Positions 16,579 to 24,881 are shown, counted from the stretch's first letter. The stretch: DNA of 64,000 nt from Luteimonas terricola (GCF_004352845.1 NZ_SJRX01000006.1:186001-250000); one strand, 5' to 3'. Numbers and translations: made by a program. The notes: generated by a model not told the origin, from the letters alone.

Positions 16579-18534
16579 ATGATGCTGTTGCTGCGCCGGT
16601 TGTTGCTAAGCCTGTTGATGTTGCCGATGTTGGCGGTTCCCGTGCCCGCGATGGCGCAAGGCTGGCTCGCACCACCGAGCGGGCAGCAGCAGCCCGAGTT
16701 CCTCGAGGTCAGCGAGGTGTTCAGGGTCGAGGCAACGGCCGTGAAGGATGGCGCGACCCGGCTGAGCGGCACTATCGCGCCGGGCTACTACCTCTATCGA
16801 CACCGCCTGAGCGTTGTTCTCGACGGCGGCAAGGCGTTGCCGCTGCAGTTGTCGAACGGCAGGGCGAAAACCGACGAGTTCTTCGGCCGCACCGAGGTCT
16901 ATTACGACACTGTCGAAATCATAGTCAATGGTGGCGACGCACGCTCGGCGACGCTGCATTGGCAGGGCTGCGCAGATGCCGGCATCTGCTATCCGCCGCA
17001 GACCATGCCGGTCGATCTGCCATCGGTCGAGACGCCACCGGCAACCAATGCCGCTGTGGACACCGCAGCGACGACGCCGCCCTCGGAAAAGGCGACAAGC
17101 GACAGCGCCCCGCAGCCGCCCACCGCCCCCTCTGCGGCCTCCGTCGCACAAAACTCGGCAGGCGTCGGCGCATCATCCGTCACGGGCTCGATCAGGGAGG
17201 CCGCCCCGGCGCCTTCCGTTGCCGGCGAGGACCAGCGCTTCGCCAGCCGCCTCGCCGATGCCAGCCTGTTCGCGTCGGTCGCGGTGTTCTTCGGCATGGG
17301 GCTGCTGCTCGCGTTCACGCCGTGCACGCTGCCGATGATCCCGATCGTTTCCAGCCTGATCGTTGGCGGACAGCCGACCACGCGGCGTGCGCTCGCCTTG
17401 TCGGTGGCCTACGTTCTGCCGATGGCGTTGACCTACGCCGCGCTCGGCGTGGCCGCCGGGATCGCCGGTGCCAACCTGCAGGCGGCCTTGCAGAACCCGT
17501 GGCTGTTGGGCGCCTTCGCGGCGGTGTTCGTGGTGCTTGCGCTGTCGATGTTCGGTGCGTTCGAGCTGCAGTTGCCGGCGTGGCTCGGCAACCGCCTGGA
17601 TCGCGCCGGTCGCCAGCAGCGCGGCGGCACGCTCGCTGGCGCCGCCGCGCTCGGGTTCCTGTCCGCGCTGCTGGTGGGACCGTGCATGACTGCGCCACTT
17701 GCCGGCGCGCTGCTCTACATCAGCCAGTCCGGCAGCGCGCTGACCGGCGGCCTGGCGCTGTTCGCGCTTGGGCTGGGCATGGGATTGCCCCTGCTCGCGA
17801 TTGCGGTGTTCGGCGCACGCATCCTGCCGCGCCCCGGCGCGTGGATGGATCGCGTCAAGGCGGTCTTCGGCTACGTCCTGCTGGCGTTGGCGATATCGAT
17901 GCTGGCGCGGGTGCTGGCACCGGCGACGGCGCTGGTGCTATGGGGCGCCTGGCTGCTCGGCGTGGCGGCGGGTTTCCTGGCCCTGGTCGCACCGCCTGCA
18001 AGCGGCCCGCTGCGCCTGTGGCTGCCGCGCTATTTTGCAGCCGCGTCGGCGGTCTGGGCACTGGCACTCATGATTGGCGGTGCCAGCGGCTCCGGCGATC
18101 CGTGGCGCCCCCTGGAACGACTCGGTGCCGGCGATGCGAGTGCGCAGACAGCCGCGCCGACGGTCGCCTTCGTCCAAGCCAAGACGGCCGACGACCTGTC
18201 ACGTCGCATCGCCGAAGCCGGTGCGCGAGGCCAATGGACGCTGGTCGATTTCTACGCCGACTGGTGCGTTTCCTGCCATGTCATCGAACGGGAAGTGTTC
18301 GGTGATCCGCAGGTGGCATCGATGCTCGCCGGCATGCAGGTCGTGAGGCCCGACGTCACCGCCAACGATGTGGCCGATCGGGCATTGATGAAGGCATGGC
18401 AGGTGGCCGGTCCGCCGACGTTGCTGCTCATCGGACCCGACGGCCAAGAACACCGCGCCGAGCGCACGGTGGGCGAGATCACCCCCGAAGCATTCCTGGC
18501 CCGCCTGCAGCGCGTCCAGCAAGGAGCGCAATGA
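16579..18534 (+). CDS. dsbD: DsbD, thiol:disulfide interchange protein (cytoplasm-to-periplasm electron carrier)
   Basis: A 651-residue, three-domain DsbD. A signal peptide (to about residue 26) leads to the N-terminal alpha domain with C131 and C137 (QGCADAGICYPP). A proline/alanine/threonine-rich linker follows (about 145-215). The eight-helix beta domain has its two membrane cysteines in AFTPCTLPM and VGPCMTAP. The C-terminal thioredoxin-like gamma domain has YADWCVSCHVIE. All six catalytic cysteines are present. It passes electrons from cytoplasmic thioredoxin to periplasmic partners, most likely the TlpA-like and DsbG-like products of the next two genes. ATG 16579 follows CCGGAG; a second ATG comes immediately after. 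Confidence 0.93.
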   Translation: MMLLLRRLLLSLLMLPMLAVPVPAMAQGWLAPPSGQQQPEFLEVSEVFRVEATAVKDGATRLSGTIAPGYYLYRHRLSVVLDGGKALPLQLSNGRAKTDEFFGRTEVYYDTVEIIVNGGDARSATLHWQGCADAGICYPPQTMPVDLPSVETPPATNAAVDTAATTPPSEKATSDSAPQPPTAPSAASVAQNSAGVGASSVTGSIREAAPAPSVAGEDQRFASRLADASLFASVAVFFGMGLLLAFTPCTLPMIPIVSSLIVGGQPTTRRALALSVAYVLPMALTYAALGVAAGIAGANLQAALQNPWLLGAFAAVFVVLALSMFGAFELQLPAWLGNRLDRAGRQQRGGTLAGAAALGFLSALLVGPCMTAPLAGALLYISQSGSALTGGLALFALGLGMGLPLLAIAVFGARILPRPGAWMDRVKAVFGYVLLALAISMLARVLAPATALVLWGAWLLGVAAGFLALVAPPASGPLRLWLPRYFAAASAVWALALMIGGASGSGDPWRPLERLGAGDASAQTAAPTVAFVQAKTADDLSRRIAEAGARGQWTLVDFYADWCVSCHVIEREVFGDPQVASMLAGMQVVRPDVTANDVADRALMKAWQVAGPPTLLLIGPDGQEHRAERTVGEITPEAFLARLQRVQQGAQ

Positions 18535-19385
18535 TGGTCAGTCTTGGCCCGTTTCCCATGTCCCTGGTGGTGCTGCTGGTCGCACTCGCGATTGCCGCAC
18601 TGGTCGCCCGGCAGTTCGTTGTGCCCTTGCCCGGGCAACCCGCGATCAAGCCGCCTTCGACGTTCCTCGACATGCTGATGGTCGGCGTGCTCGCGGCGCG
18701 GCTAGCCTTCGTGCTCGCATGGTGGCCGCAGTACCTCGCGGATCCGTGGTCAATTGTCCGCATCGGCGACGGCGGCTTCTCGATCTGGGCGGGCGTGCTC
18801 GCGGGCCTCGCATTCGGCGCATGGCGAGCGCGAAACGCTCCCGCGCTGCGACGTCCGCTGCTGTTCGGTGCGATCGCAGGGCTGGCTTCCTGGGCCGTTC
18901 TCGGTGGCGCGCTGCTGTTGATGCAGCAGTCGGTGGTGAAACTGCCGGCGACCGAACTGAGCACGCTCGACGGCGGCAGCACGAAGCTTTCGGCGATGAC
19001 CGGCGAGCCGATGGTCGTGAACCTGTGGGCGACGTGGTGCCCGCCGTGTCGCCGCGAAATGCCGGTCCTGGCCAAGGCGCAGGAAGAACGCGGCGACGTG
19101 ACGTTCGTCTTCGTCAATCAGGGGGAATCCGAATCGGAGATCCGTGACTACCTGCGCGAGAGTCACCTGCAACTGAGCAATGTGCTGCTCGATCCATTCT
19201 CGTCCGTAATGCAGGAGTCCGGCTCGCGCGGCCTGCCAACGACGCTGTTCTTCGATGCCGACGGCCGGCTTGTGGACACCCACATGGGCGAACTCTCGAA
19301 TGCGAGCCTTGCCGTAAAGCTGCGGCGCTTCGGTGCTGCGCCCTCATCGAGTCCCCCAACCCTTCCAACCAAGGAGGTGCCGTGA
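18531..19385 (+). CDS. TlpA-like thioredoxin fused to an Lgt-like membrane domain
   Basis: A 284-residue protein. Residues 1 to about 130 form four membrane helices resembling the first half of prolipoprotein diacylglyceryl transferase (Lgt): SLGPFPMS at the start and ARLAFVLAWWPQYLADP followed by RIGDGGFSIWAGVLAGL. The Lgt catalytic second half is missing. Residues 140-275 are a TlpA/ResA-type thioredoxin domain with LWATWCPPCRREMP and the cis-Pro segment RGLPTTLFFDADGR, facing the periplasm. The Lgt-like part is therefore probably just an anchor or an interaction surface. The start overlaps the dsbD stop (ATGA) with AAGGAG upstream, so DsbD is its likely electron donor. Confidence 0.85.
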   Translation: MMVSLGPFPMSLVVLLVALAIAALVARQFVVPLPGQPAIKPPSTFLDMLMVGVLAARLAFVLAWWPQYLADPWSIVRIGDGGFSIWAGVLAGLAFGAWRARNAPALRRPLLFGAIAGLASWAVLGGALLLMQQSVVKLPATELSTLDGGSTKLSAMTGEPMVVNLWATWCPPCRREMPVLAKAQEERGDVTFVFVNQGESESEIRDYLRESHLQLSNVLLDPFSSVMQESGSRGLPTTLFFDADGRLVDTHMGELSNASLAVKLRRFGAAPSSSPPTLPTKEVP

Positions 19386-20215
19386 TGGCACGAGTGAACC
19401 CCACTGCAATACTGCTTTCGTCCGCCCTGCTGCTCGCCACCGGTTGCAGTCAGGCCGCCGAGGAAAAGTCGGTTTCCACCGCACCGGCTGTCCCAACGAA
19501 CGCCACCAGCAACCCGGAGACTGAAAGGCCCGCCGTGATCGAAGCCATTGAAGCCCAGGGTTTCGAAGTGCTCGGCGAGTTCGACGCCCCATCGGGTCTT
19601 CGCGGCTTTGCAGGCGTCGCAGGCCAGCAGCCCGTGGCGGTATACGCGACCAACGACGGCGAACATGCCGTCGTTGGGACGCTGATCAATGCAAAGGGCG
19701 AGGACATCGGCGCCGAGGCGCTGCAGCGACTTGTCGCCGGTCCGATGTCGGCCCGCACCTGGGCACTGCTGGAGGCGAGCGAATGGATCGCCGACGGAAA
19801 GGCCGATGCGCCCCGCGTGATCTACACGTTCAGCGACCCGAACTGCCCGTTCTGCAACAAGTTCTGGAATGCAGCGCGGCCGTGGGTGGATTCGGGCAAG
19901 GTGCAACTGCGGCACATCATGGTCGGTGTGATCCGTCCGGACAGCGCCAACAAGGTTGCCACGATCATGACCGCCAGCTCGCCGTCGGAGGCGCTCCGTC
20001 GCAATGAAACCAGCTACAGCTCAGGCGGCATCAAGCCGGCGGCCTCCGTGCCCGCCAATGTGCGCGCCACCCTCGATGCGAACCAAAGACTGATGGTCCA
20101 ACTAGGGTTCCAAGGCACGCCGGGCATCCTGTTCCGCGACGACAACGGCACGGTCCAGCGCCGAGCCGGCATGCCGGCACCAGATGACCTGGCCACCGTG
20201 CTCGGACCGCGCTGA
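19385..20215 (+). CDS. dsbG: DsbG/DsbC-like thiol:disulfide interchange lipoprotein
   Basis: A 276-residue protein with a lipoprotein signal (SALLLATGC, lipidated C21) and then the DsbC/DsbG fold: an N-terminal dimerisation region (about 50-120), a linker helix, and a thioredoxin domain with CPFC in TFSDPNCPFCNKFW and the cis-Pro segment FQGTPGILFRD. It should reduce or isomerise periplasmic protein thiols while tethered to a membrane; soluble DsbG is the more usual form. ATG 19385 is chosen over GTG 19382 because AAGGAGGT lies six bases before it. It overlaps the preceding gene by one base, and DsbD upstream is the natural reductant. Confidence 0.85.
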   Translation: MARVNPTAILLSSALLLATGCSQAAEEKSVSTAPAVPTNATSNPETERPAVIEAIEAQGFEVLGEFDAPSGLRGFAGVAGQQPVAVYATNDGEHAVVGTLINAKGEDIGAEALQRLVAGPMSARTWALLEASEWIADGKADAPRVIYTFSDPNCPFCNKFWNAARPWVDSGKVQLRHIMVGVIRPDSANKVATIMTASSPSEALRRNETSYSSGGIKPAASVPANVRATLDANQRLMVQLGFQGTPGILFRDDNGTVQRRAGMPAPDDLATVLGPR

Positions 20216-20763
20216 TGCGGGGCACATCCTTGCTATTGGGCCTGGTGCTGGCGGGCATGACCTACTTCGCGCAGGCGGCGACGCCGGCGACGTCTCCCGC
20301 CCACACTACCGCCATGCATGGCAAAGCGATCGTCCTGCCGGACGCCGCCCACCAACCCGACCCGAAAATGCGCCAGCGGGCGGTATTCAGCCTGACCGTG
20401 GCGCCGGCTTCACCCGCTGCGACGGATCCGGGCTTGGAGCGGGTCGCGCGCGCCGTCAACCTGCTCAAGGCAAGCGGAGTGACGAAGAAGCAGTTGGACT
20501 TCGTCGTGCTGCTCAGCGAAGGAGCAACGGATTCAGCGCTGGCTGATCCCGCGTACCGCGTCCGCCATGGGGTCGCTAACCCGAACCTCGGGCTGATCGC
20601 GCAACTGTCGGCGGCGGGAGTGCAAATGTTCGTGTGCGGCCAGGCCTTGCACTCCCGGCAGCTGGACAGCAACTCGCTGGCACCCAGCATCGCAATATCG
20701 CTTTCGGCGTTGACCAGCATCATCACGCTGCAGCAGCAAGGCTATGCGCTGGTTCCGCTGTGA
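20215..20763 (+). CDS. Exported DsrE-family protein
   Basis: A 182-residue protein with a cleavable signal peptide (MRGTSLLLGLVLAGMTYFAQAA) and one DsrE/DsrF-like domain. The conserved cysteine lies in VQMFVCGQAL (about residue 142), in the position used for persulfide chemistry by sulfur-relay DsrE proteins. Most characterised DsrE proteins are cytoplasmic, so an exported one in a thiol-redox operon is notable; it may carry or reduce persulfides in the periplasm. Its start overlaps the dsbG stop (TGATG), making it the fourth gene of the operon. No downstream terminator is obvious. Confidence 0.8.
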   Translation: MRGTSLLLGLVLAGMTYFAQAATPATSPAHTTAMHGKAIVLPDAAHQPDPKMRQRAVFSLTVAPASPAATDPGLERVARAVNLLKASGVTKKQLDFVVLLSEGATDSALADPAYRVRHGVANPNLGLIAQLSAAGVQMFVCGQALHSRQLDSNSLAPSIAISLSALTSIITLQQQGYALVPL

Positions 20764-21031
20764 ACCAGCAGCAGACGCCGCTGGCTGAATCGACTGTGCC
20801 CAGCGATGGTCTCCGGACACCGATCTCGGTGCCTTCCGCAATAGGAGTTCGTCGGCAGTCACTGAGGGGGGGGGCTCGCCGGCCAGCTGCTCCAGGGTCG
20901 GCTCCTGTACCGCTTCTAGGTATGCGGTCGAAGCGTTGATCACGAGAATCAGTCGACCGCGACGGAGACTTGGAGCCAGCGATGTCCGCTTTGGGTCGAA
21001 AGCTGCCCTTGCCGAACTCAGATATCGCTGC
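20764..21031. other. Intergenic stretch with a 9-G run and a GATGTCCGCT-type repeat fragment
   Basis: No gene is supported here. The stretch contains a run of nine G at 20866-20874 and, at 20981-21000, GATGTCCGCTTTGGGTCGAA, which resembles one half of the dispersed palindromic repeat also found in inverted orientation at 9144-9173. The right arm has decayed (AGCTGCCCTT where AGCGGACATT would be expected). This marks the right edge of the sulfur/thiol module. Confidence 0.45.
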
Positions 21032-22126
21032 CTAATCGCTTTGTCCGTCAGTGCTAGAAAGCTCCCGAAGCAGATCCTGATGAAACCGCTCCGGGTCCTG
21101 GATATGCGGGGAATGCCCCAGATCTTCGTACTCGACCAGCACGGCCCCCGGGATTGCTTCCGCGGTCCGGCGACCCAGCGCCCGGTAATCGCCAAGCCCG
21201 GCCTGCACCTCCGGCGCCGCCGCTCCTCTGCCAAGCGCGGTCCGGTCGTGGACACCGATGAACAGCGTGGTCGGAACACGCAGCAGGGGCAACTCGTACA
21301 CCACCGGCTGCCACATCAGCATGTCGAAGGTCAGTGCCTGGTGCCACGCCACGACTTCGCGGCCCGGGCCCGCATACATGCCGGCCTGCATCCTCGCCCA
21401 GCGCTCGAACTCCGGGCGCCACTGCCCTGCGTAGTACACCGCGACCTGGTAGTCGCGAATGCTGTCGTAAGTCGTGCGCAGTTCCGCGGCGTAGACCTGT
21501 TCCACCGGCTGGTAGGGCACGCCCTTCGCCTTCCAGTCCTCCAGCCCGATGGGACCCACGAGGGCAAGGTGCTCGACAGCCTCGGGATACATCAGCGCGT
21601 AGCGCATCGCCAGCATCCCGCCCATGGAATGTCCGACCACCACGCTGCGCTCGATGCCGAGCGAGGCCAGCAGGCCGCGCGTGTTGTGTGCAAGGCCTGC
21701 GAGCGCGTACTGGTAGCCGTCGGGCTTGCTGGACTTGCAGAAGCCCACCTGGTCGGGCGCGATCACGCGGTATCCCGCCTCCTCAAGCGCGGTGATGGTG
21801 TGCTCCCAGGTTGCGGCACAGAAGTTCTTGCCGTGCAGCAGCAGCGCGGTCCGGCCGTTGGCCTCGCCGGTGGGCGGCACATCCAGGTAGATCATTTCGA
21901 CCTGCTGGCGCTGCGACTCGAACGCATGCGTGCGAACGGGATGCGGGTAGTCGAAGCCTTCGAGTCGCGGGCCATAGACGGCGCCGCCCTCGGTCGCGGC
22001 AGCCATGCCGGTCATGCCAAGCAGGCCCGCGAGCAGGAGGGCCGCACGGGACAACCGGAACGGATGGCCATGGTCGGCTCGAGGACGTCCGCCGGCACCG
22101 GCGGTGATGAGGGCGCGCTGGCTCAT
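21032..22126 (-). CDS. Exported alpha/beta-hydrolase
   Basis: A 364-residue alpha/beta-hydrolase with an N-terminal export signal (hydrophobic segment about 27-42, ending AAATEGG). The oxyanion region is LLLHGKNFCAATWEH, the nucleophile elbow GHSMGGMLAM, and the catalytic His lies in EDLGHSPHIQDPERF near the C-terminus; FIGVHDRTALG supplies the probable acid. This sequence type is close to the 2-hydroxy-6-oxo acid hydrolase/esterase branch, but the substrate cannot be read from the sequence. It is a lone minus-strand gene, opposed to the preceding dsb operon. Confidence 0.8.
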   Translation of the reverse strand: MSQRALITAGAGGRPRADHGHPFRLSRAALLLAGLLGMTGMAAATEGGAVYGPRLEGFDYPHPVRTHAFESQRQQVEMIYLDVPPTGEANGRTALLLHGKNFCAATWEHTITALEEAGYRVIAPDQVGFCKSSKPDGYQYALAGLAHNTRGLLASLGIERSVVVGHSMGGMLAMRYALMYPEAVEHLALVGPIGLEDWKAKGVPYQPVEQVYAAELRTTYDSIRDYQVAVYYAGQWRPEFERWARMQAGMYAGPGREVVAWHQALTFDMLMWQPVVYELPLLRVPTTLFIGVHDRTALGRGAAAPEVQAGLGDYRALGRRTAEAIPGAVLVEYEDLGHSPHIQDPERFHQDLLRELSSTDGQSD

Positions 22127-22192
22127 TGCAGGTCTCCTGGATGAGTGGCTCGCAGGAGTGCGAAGGTCCTTCGTCCCGCGTGATCCGTGAGT

Positions 22193-23743
22193 TTACGCAC
22201 CCGATCTGCTGGGCAAGCGCTTGCGTCTGCGCCATAGCTTCGCCGCGTAGAACATGGCGATCGCGGCGCTGATCAGAAGGGCCGGGACCAGGTACTTGTT
22301 GGCCAGGCGCCCGATTGCATCGCGTGGAAGCTTGATGTCGATCGGTACCGCCAGGTCGGTGAGCGGAGCGACGACGCCTTCACCTTCGCCGTCGGCCCAG
22401 AAACGCATGGCTGTCACGTCTCCGGTCGCGTTGCGCAGCACCTGCAAGCGGGTGAAGTCTGTCGGATACACGAATGTGTCGACGGCGATCGCGGTGAGTT
22501 CAGAGCGCATCCCCAAAGTGCGCTGGGCGGTCAAGGTTCCGCCGACAACGCGCAGCGTCCGCGTCGCATCCTGGTCGACGCGATACACGCCCTCGTACTG
22601 CTTGAGCACGGCAACGTCCACGACGACCGGCTTCACCGGCGGATACGGATCGCCCAGGGCGGCGGCCGCAAGGCGGCGCGCGACCGTGCTGGGCGAATGT
22701 GCCGAAGGTGGCCTTTCGCTGTTCTGGAGCACAGCGACCGTGACATCCGCTCCCGGGACATAGACCAGGTACGAGGTGAAGCCGGGAATGCCGCCATCGT
22801 GCTGCAACGCCGGGGCGCCCCGCACCGTGGACGTCCAGATGCCGTACCCGTAGTCGTTGGGCTCCGCCTGGCCGACTGGCGTGATCATGCGCGCATAGGT
22901 GGCAGGCTTGAGCACGTGCCCCTCGTGCAGGCCGCGGTTCCAGCGTGCCAGGTCATCAACCGTCGAAACCAGCGCACCCGCGGCATGAGGTTGGGTCATG
23001 CTGAGCTGCGGGGGAGGTGCCGGGGCTCCGCCGTACATAATGTAGCCCTTGACCTGACGCTCGATGACCGCGGGGTCCGCGCCGTACCCGGTGTCGTTCA
23101 TGCCGAGTGGCTTGAAGAAGGCCTGGTCGAGATAGCGGTGCCAGGGCTGGCCGCTTGCCGCTTCGATCACGGCACCGACGAGCACATAGCCGGAGTTGTT
23201 GTACATCCATCCTTCGCCCGGCGCGAAGTCCGGGGCTTCGTTCTTGAAGTAGTCGACCAGCTGCGCGGTCGTGACGTGGCGCCTGATCGGTCCGTCGAAC
23301 GTCCCCGGAATGGATGTGTAGTCCTTGACGCCGGACGTGTGGTTGAGCAGTTGCTCGATCGTGATGCGCTCACCGCCCGGATAGGTCGGCAGGTACTTCG
23401 AAAGCGGGTCATCCAGCGAGACCTTGCCGGCGTCGACCAGCGTCAGCAGTCCGGCCGCGGAGAACTGTTTGGTGACCGACGCGATGCGAAACCGGTCGCA
23501 GGGATCGAGCGGCACGCCGGTGGCAAGATCGGCCTTGCCGCGCGCGCCCCGATACAACACCTCGTCCCCGCGCATCACAAGCACCGCCCCGCCCGGAGCC
23601 TCCGCGGGGTACGCGTCCGCCAGCAGCGTGTCCGCATAACGCGCGAATTCGGCGGGCGTGGGCGGCGTGGGCGGCGTTGCGGCGGTCGCCGCCTGCAGCG
23701 TCAGCAATCCGGTGAGGGTGAGCGTCACGCCGATCATTCGCAT
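22193..23743 (-). CDS. Exported serine hydrolase of the class C beta-lactamase/penicillin-binding-protein-like family
   Basis: A 516-residue serine hydrolase. After a signal peptide (to AATAATPP) the beta-lactamase-like domain carries SxxK as SVTK in FRIASVTKQFSAAG, the Tyr-x-Asn element YNN in GWMYNNSGYVLVG, and a late HDGGIPGF in place of KTG. A C-terminal domain (about 360-480) resembles the DUF3471-like tail of these proteins, followed by one membrane helix and a basic end (AKLWRRRKRLPSRSG). The start is ATG 23743, with AAGGATCT before it; the upstream in-frame start at 23779 lacks such a site. Such proteins are usually esterases or D-amino peptidases rather than true beta-lactamases. Confidence 0.82.
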   Translation of the reverse strand: MRMIGVTLTLTGLLTLQAATAATPPTPPTPAEFARYADTLLADAYPAEAPGGAVLVMRGDEVLYRGARGKADLATGVPLDPCDRFRIASVTKQFSAAGLLTLVDAGKVSLDDPLSKYLPTYPGGERITIEQLLNHTSGVKDYTSIPGTFDGPIRRHVTTAQLVDYFKNEAPDFAPGEGWMYNNSGYVLVGAVIEAASGQPWHRYLDQAFFKPLGMNDTGYGADPAVIERQVKGYIMYGGAPAPPPQLSMTQPHAAGALVSTVDDLARWNRGLHEGHVLKPATYARMITPVGQAEPNDYGYGIWTSTVRGAPALQHDGGIPGFTSYLVYVPGADVTVAVLQNSERPPSAHSPSTVARRLAAAALGDPYPPVKPVVVDVAVLKQYEGVYRVDQDATRTLRVVGGTLTAQRTLGMRSELTAIAVDTFVYPTDFTRLQVLRNATGDVTAMRFWADGEGEGVVAPLTDLAVPIDIKLPRDAIGRLANKYLVPALLISAAIAMFYAAKLWRRRKRLPSRSGA

Positions 23744-23963
23744 GCGTGGAGATCCTTTCACAAGATGGCGGACCGGCACCGCGTCCGCAGCGTAGCAACA
23801 TCAAGCCTTCCAGTGCGCCACGTAGGTCTTGCCGTTGCGAGATCGATAGCCGGCTACTTCGAGCTCAGCCAGTAGGCGAGGGCTGAGGCTGGTCCTCTCG
23901 ATCTGACGTCGAGTGACCGGGGACCGCAGGGGCGGGCGCGGGCCGGCGGGCTACAATTGCCGG
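23744..23963. other. Junction between the accessory region and oleB; possible recombinase-tail fragment
   Basis: This 220-bp gap has no convincing gene. On the minus strand an open run from about 23950 to the TGA at 23801 ends LLAELEVAGYRSRNGKTYV and a short tail. Its helix-turn and GYRSRNGK pattern faintly recall the C-terminal ends of serine recombinases, but it has no start codon and no catalytic part. It may be chance or a relic. Confidence 0.25.
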
Positions 23964-24881
23964 ATGGAATTTCCCGGTTATCCCGCCACACGCCACCGAT
24001 TCCAGGTCCGCCCGGGCATCGAGCTCAGCTATCTCGACGAGGGCCCGCGCGACGGCGAAGTGGTGGTCATGGTCCACGGCAATCCGTCGTGGAGCTATTA
24101 CTGGCGCACGCTGGTCGCGGGGCTGTCGGATCCCGCTTCTGGCAAGGGTTATCGCTGCATCGTCCCCGACCACGTCGGGATGGGTCTTTCCGACAAGCCC
24201 GACGATGGTCCGAACGCGGTGCCGCGCTACGACTACACGCTGCAGTCGCGCGTGGACGACCTGTCCGCGCTGCTCGGGCACCTGGGCATCGATGGTCCGG
24301 TGACGCTGGCGGTGCACGACTGGGGCGGCATGATCGGCTTCGGCTGGGCGCTCTCGCACCAGGCGCAGGTGCAGCGGCTGGTGATCCTCAACACCGCCGC
24401 GTTCCCGATGCCCGAGACCAAGGCGATGCCCTGGCAGATCGCACTGGGCCGCGACTACAACGTCGGCGAACTGGTGATCCGCGGCTTCAACGCGTTCTCC
24501 GCCGGGGCCTCGTGGCTGGGCGTGAAGCGACGGATGCCGGCCGATGTGCGTCGGGCCTACGTGGCGCCCTACGACAGCTGGAAGAACCGCATCTCCACGG
24601 TGCGCTTCATGCAGGACATCCCGCTGTCACCCAAGGATCGCGCCTGGCCGATGCTCGATGCCGCGGGCCGGCGCCTGCACGAGTACGCGGGGCTGCCCGC
24701 CTTCATTGGCTGGGGCCTGGAGGACTTCGTGTTCGACCACCACTTCCTCGATCGCTTCAAGGCCGAGCTGCCGGGTGCCGAAGTGATGGCGTTCGACGAT
24801 GCGGGGCACTACGTGCTGGAAGACAAGCATGAAGTGCTGGTGCCGGCGATCCGCGACTTCCTGGACCGCAATCCGCTCTGA
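23964..24881 (+). CDS. oleB: OleB, beta-lactone decarboxylase (haloalkane dehalogenase fold)
   Basis: A 305-residue alpha/beta-hydrolase of the haloalkane dehalogenase group. OleB removes CO2 from the beta-lactone made by OleC to give the cis-olefin. Visible elements: oxyanion motif VHGNPSWSYYWRTL, the aspartate nucleophile D119 in VHDWGGMIGFG (an Asp, not Ser, as expected for OleB), GWGLEDFVFDHHFLDRF for the acid region, and the catalytic His in DDAGHYVLEDKHE. ATG 23964 (MEFPGYPA) is preferred to the upstream in-frame start at 23913, which reads through low-complexity Gly/Arg sequence. Its gene is separated from oleC by an opposed YkgJ-type gene. Confidence 0.93.
   Translation: MEFPGYPATRHRFQVRPGIELSYLDEGPRDGEVVVMVHGNPSWSYYWRTLVAGLSDPASGKGYRCIVPDHVGMGLSDKPDDGPNAVPRYDYTLQSRVDDLSALLGHLGIDGPVTLAVHDWGGMIGFGWALSHQAQVQRLVILNTAAFPMPETKAMPWQIALGRDYNVGELVIRGFNAFSAGASWLGVKRRMPADVRRAYVAPYDSWKNRISTVRFMQDIPLSPKDRAWPMLDAAGRRLHEYAGLPAFIGWGLEDFVFDHHFLDRFKAELPGAEVMAFDDAGHYVLEDKHEVLVPAIRDFLDRNPL

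Noticed and set aside
22193-23743. A true class C beta-lactamase conferring resistance
   Set aside because: The SxxK and Y-x-N motifs are present but the KTG-type box is not, the protein has an extra C-terminal domain and a membrane helix, and the type is common among esterase-like serine hydrolases.
3157-23963. A prophage or integrative conjugative element in the oleA-oleB interval
   Set aside because: No integrase, capsid, relaxase or transfer gene and no tRNA-type attachment site were seen; the interval looks like accumulated modules.
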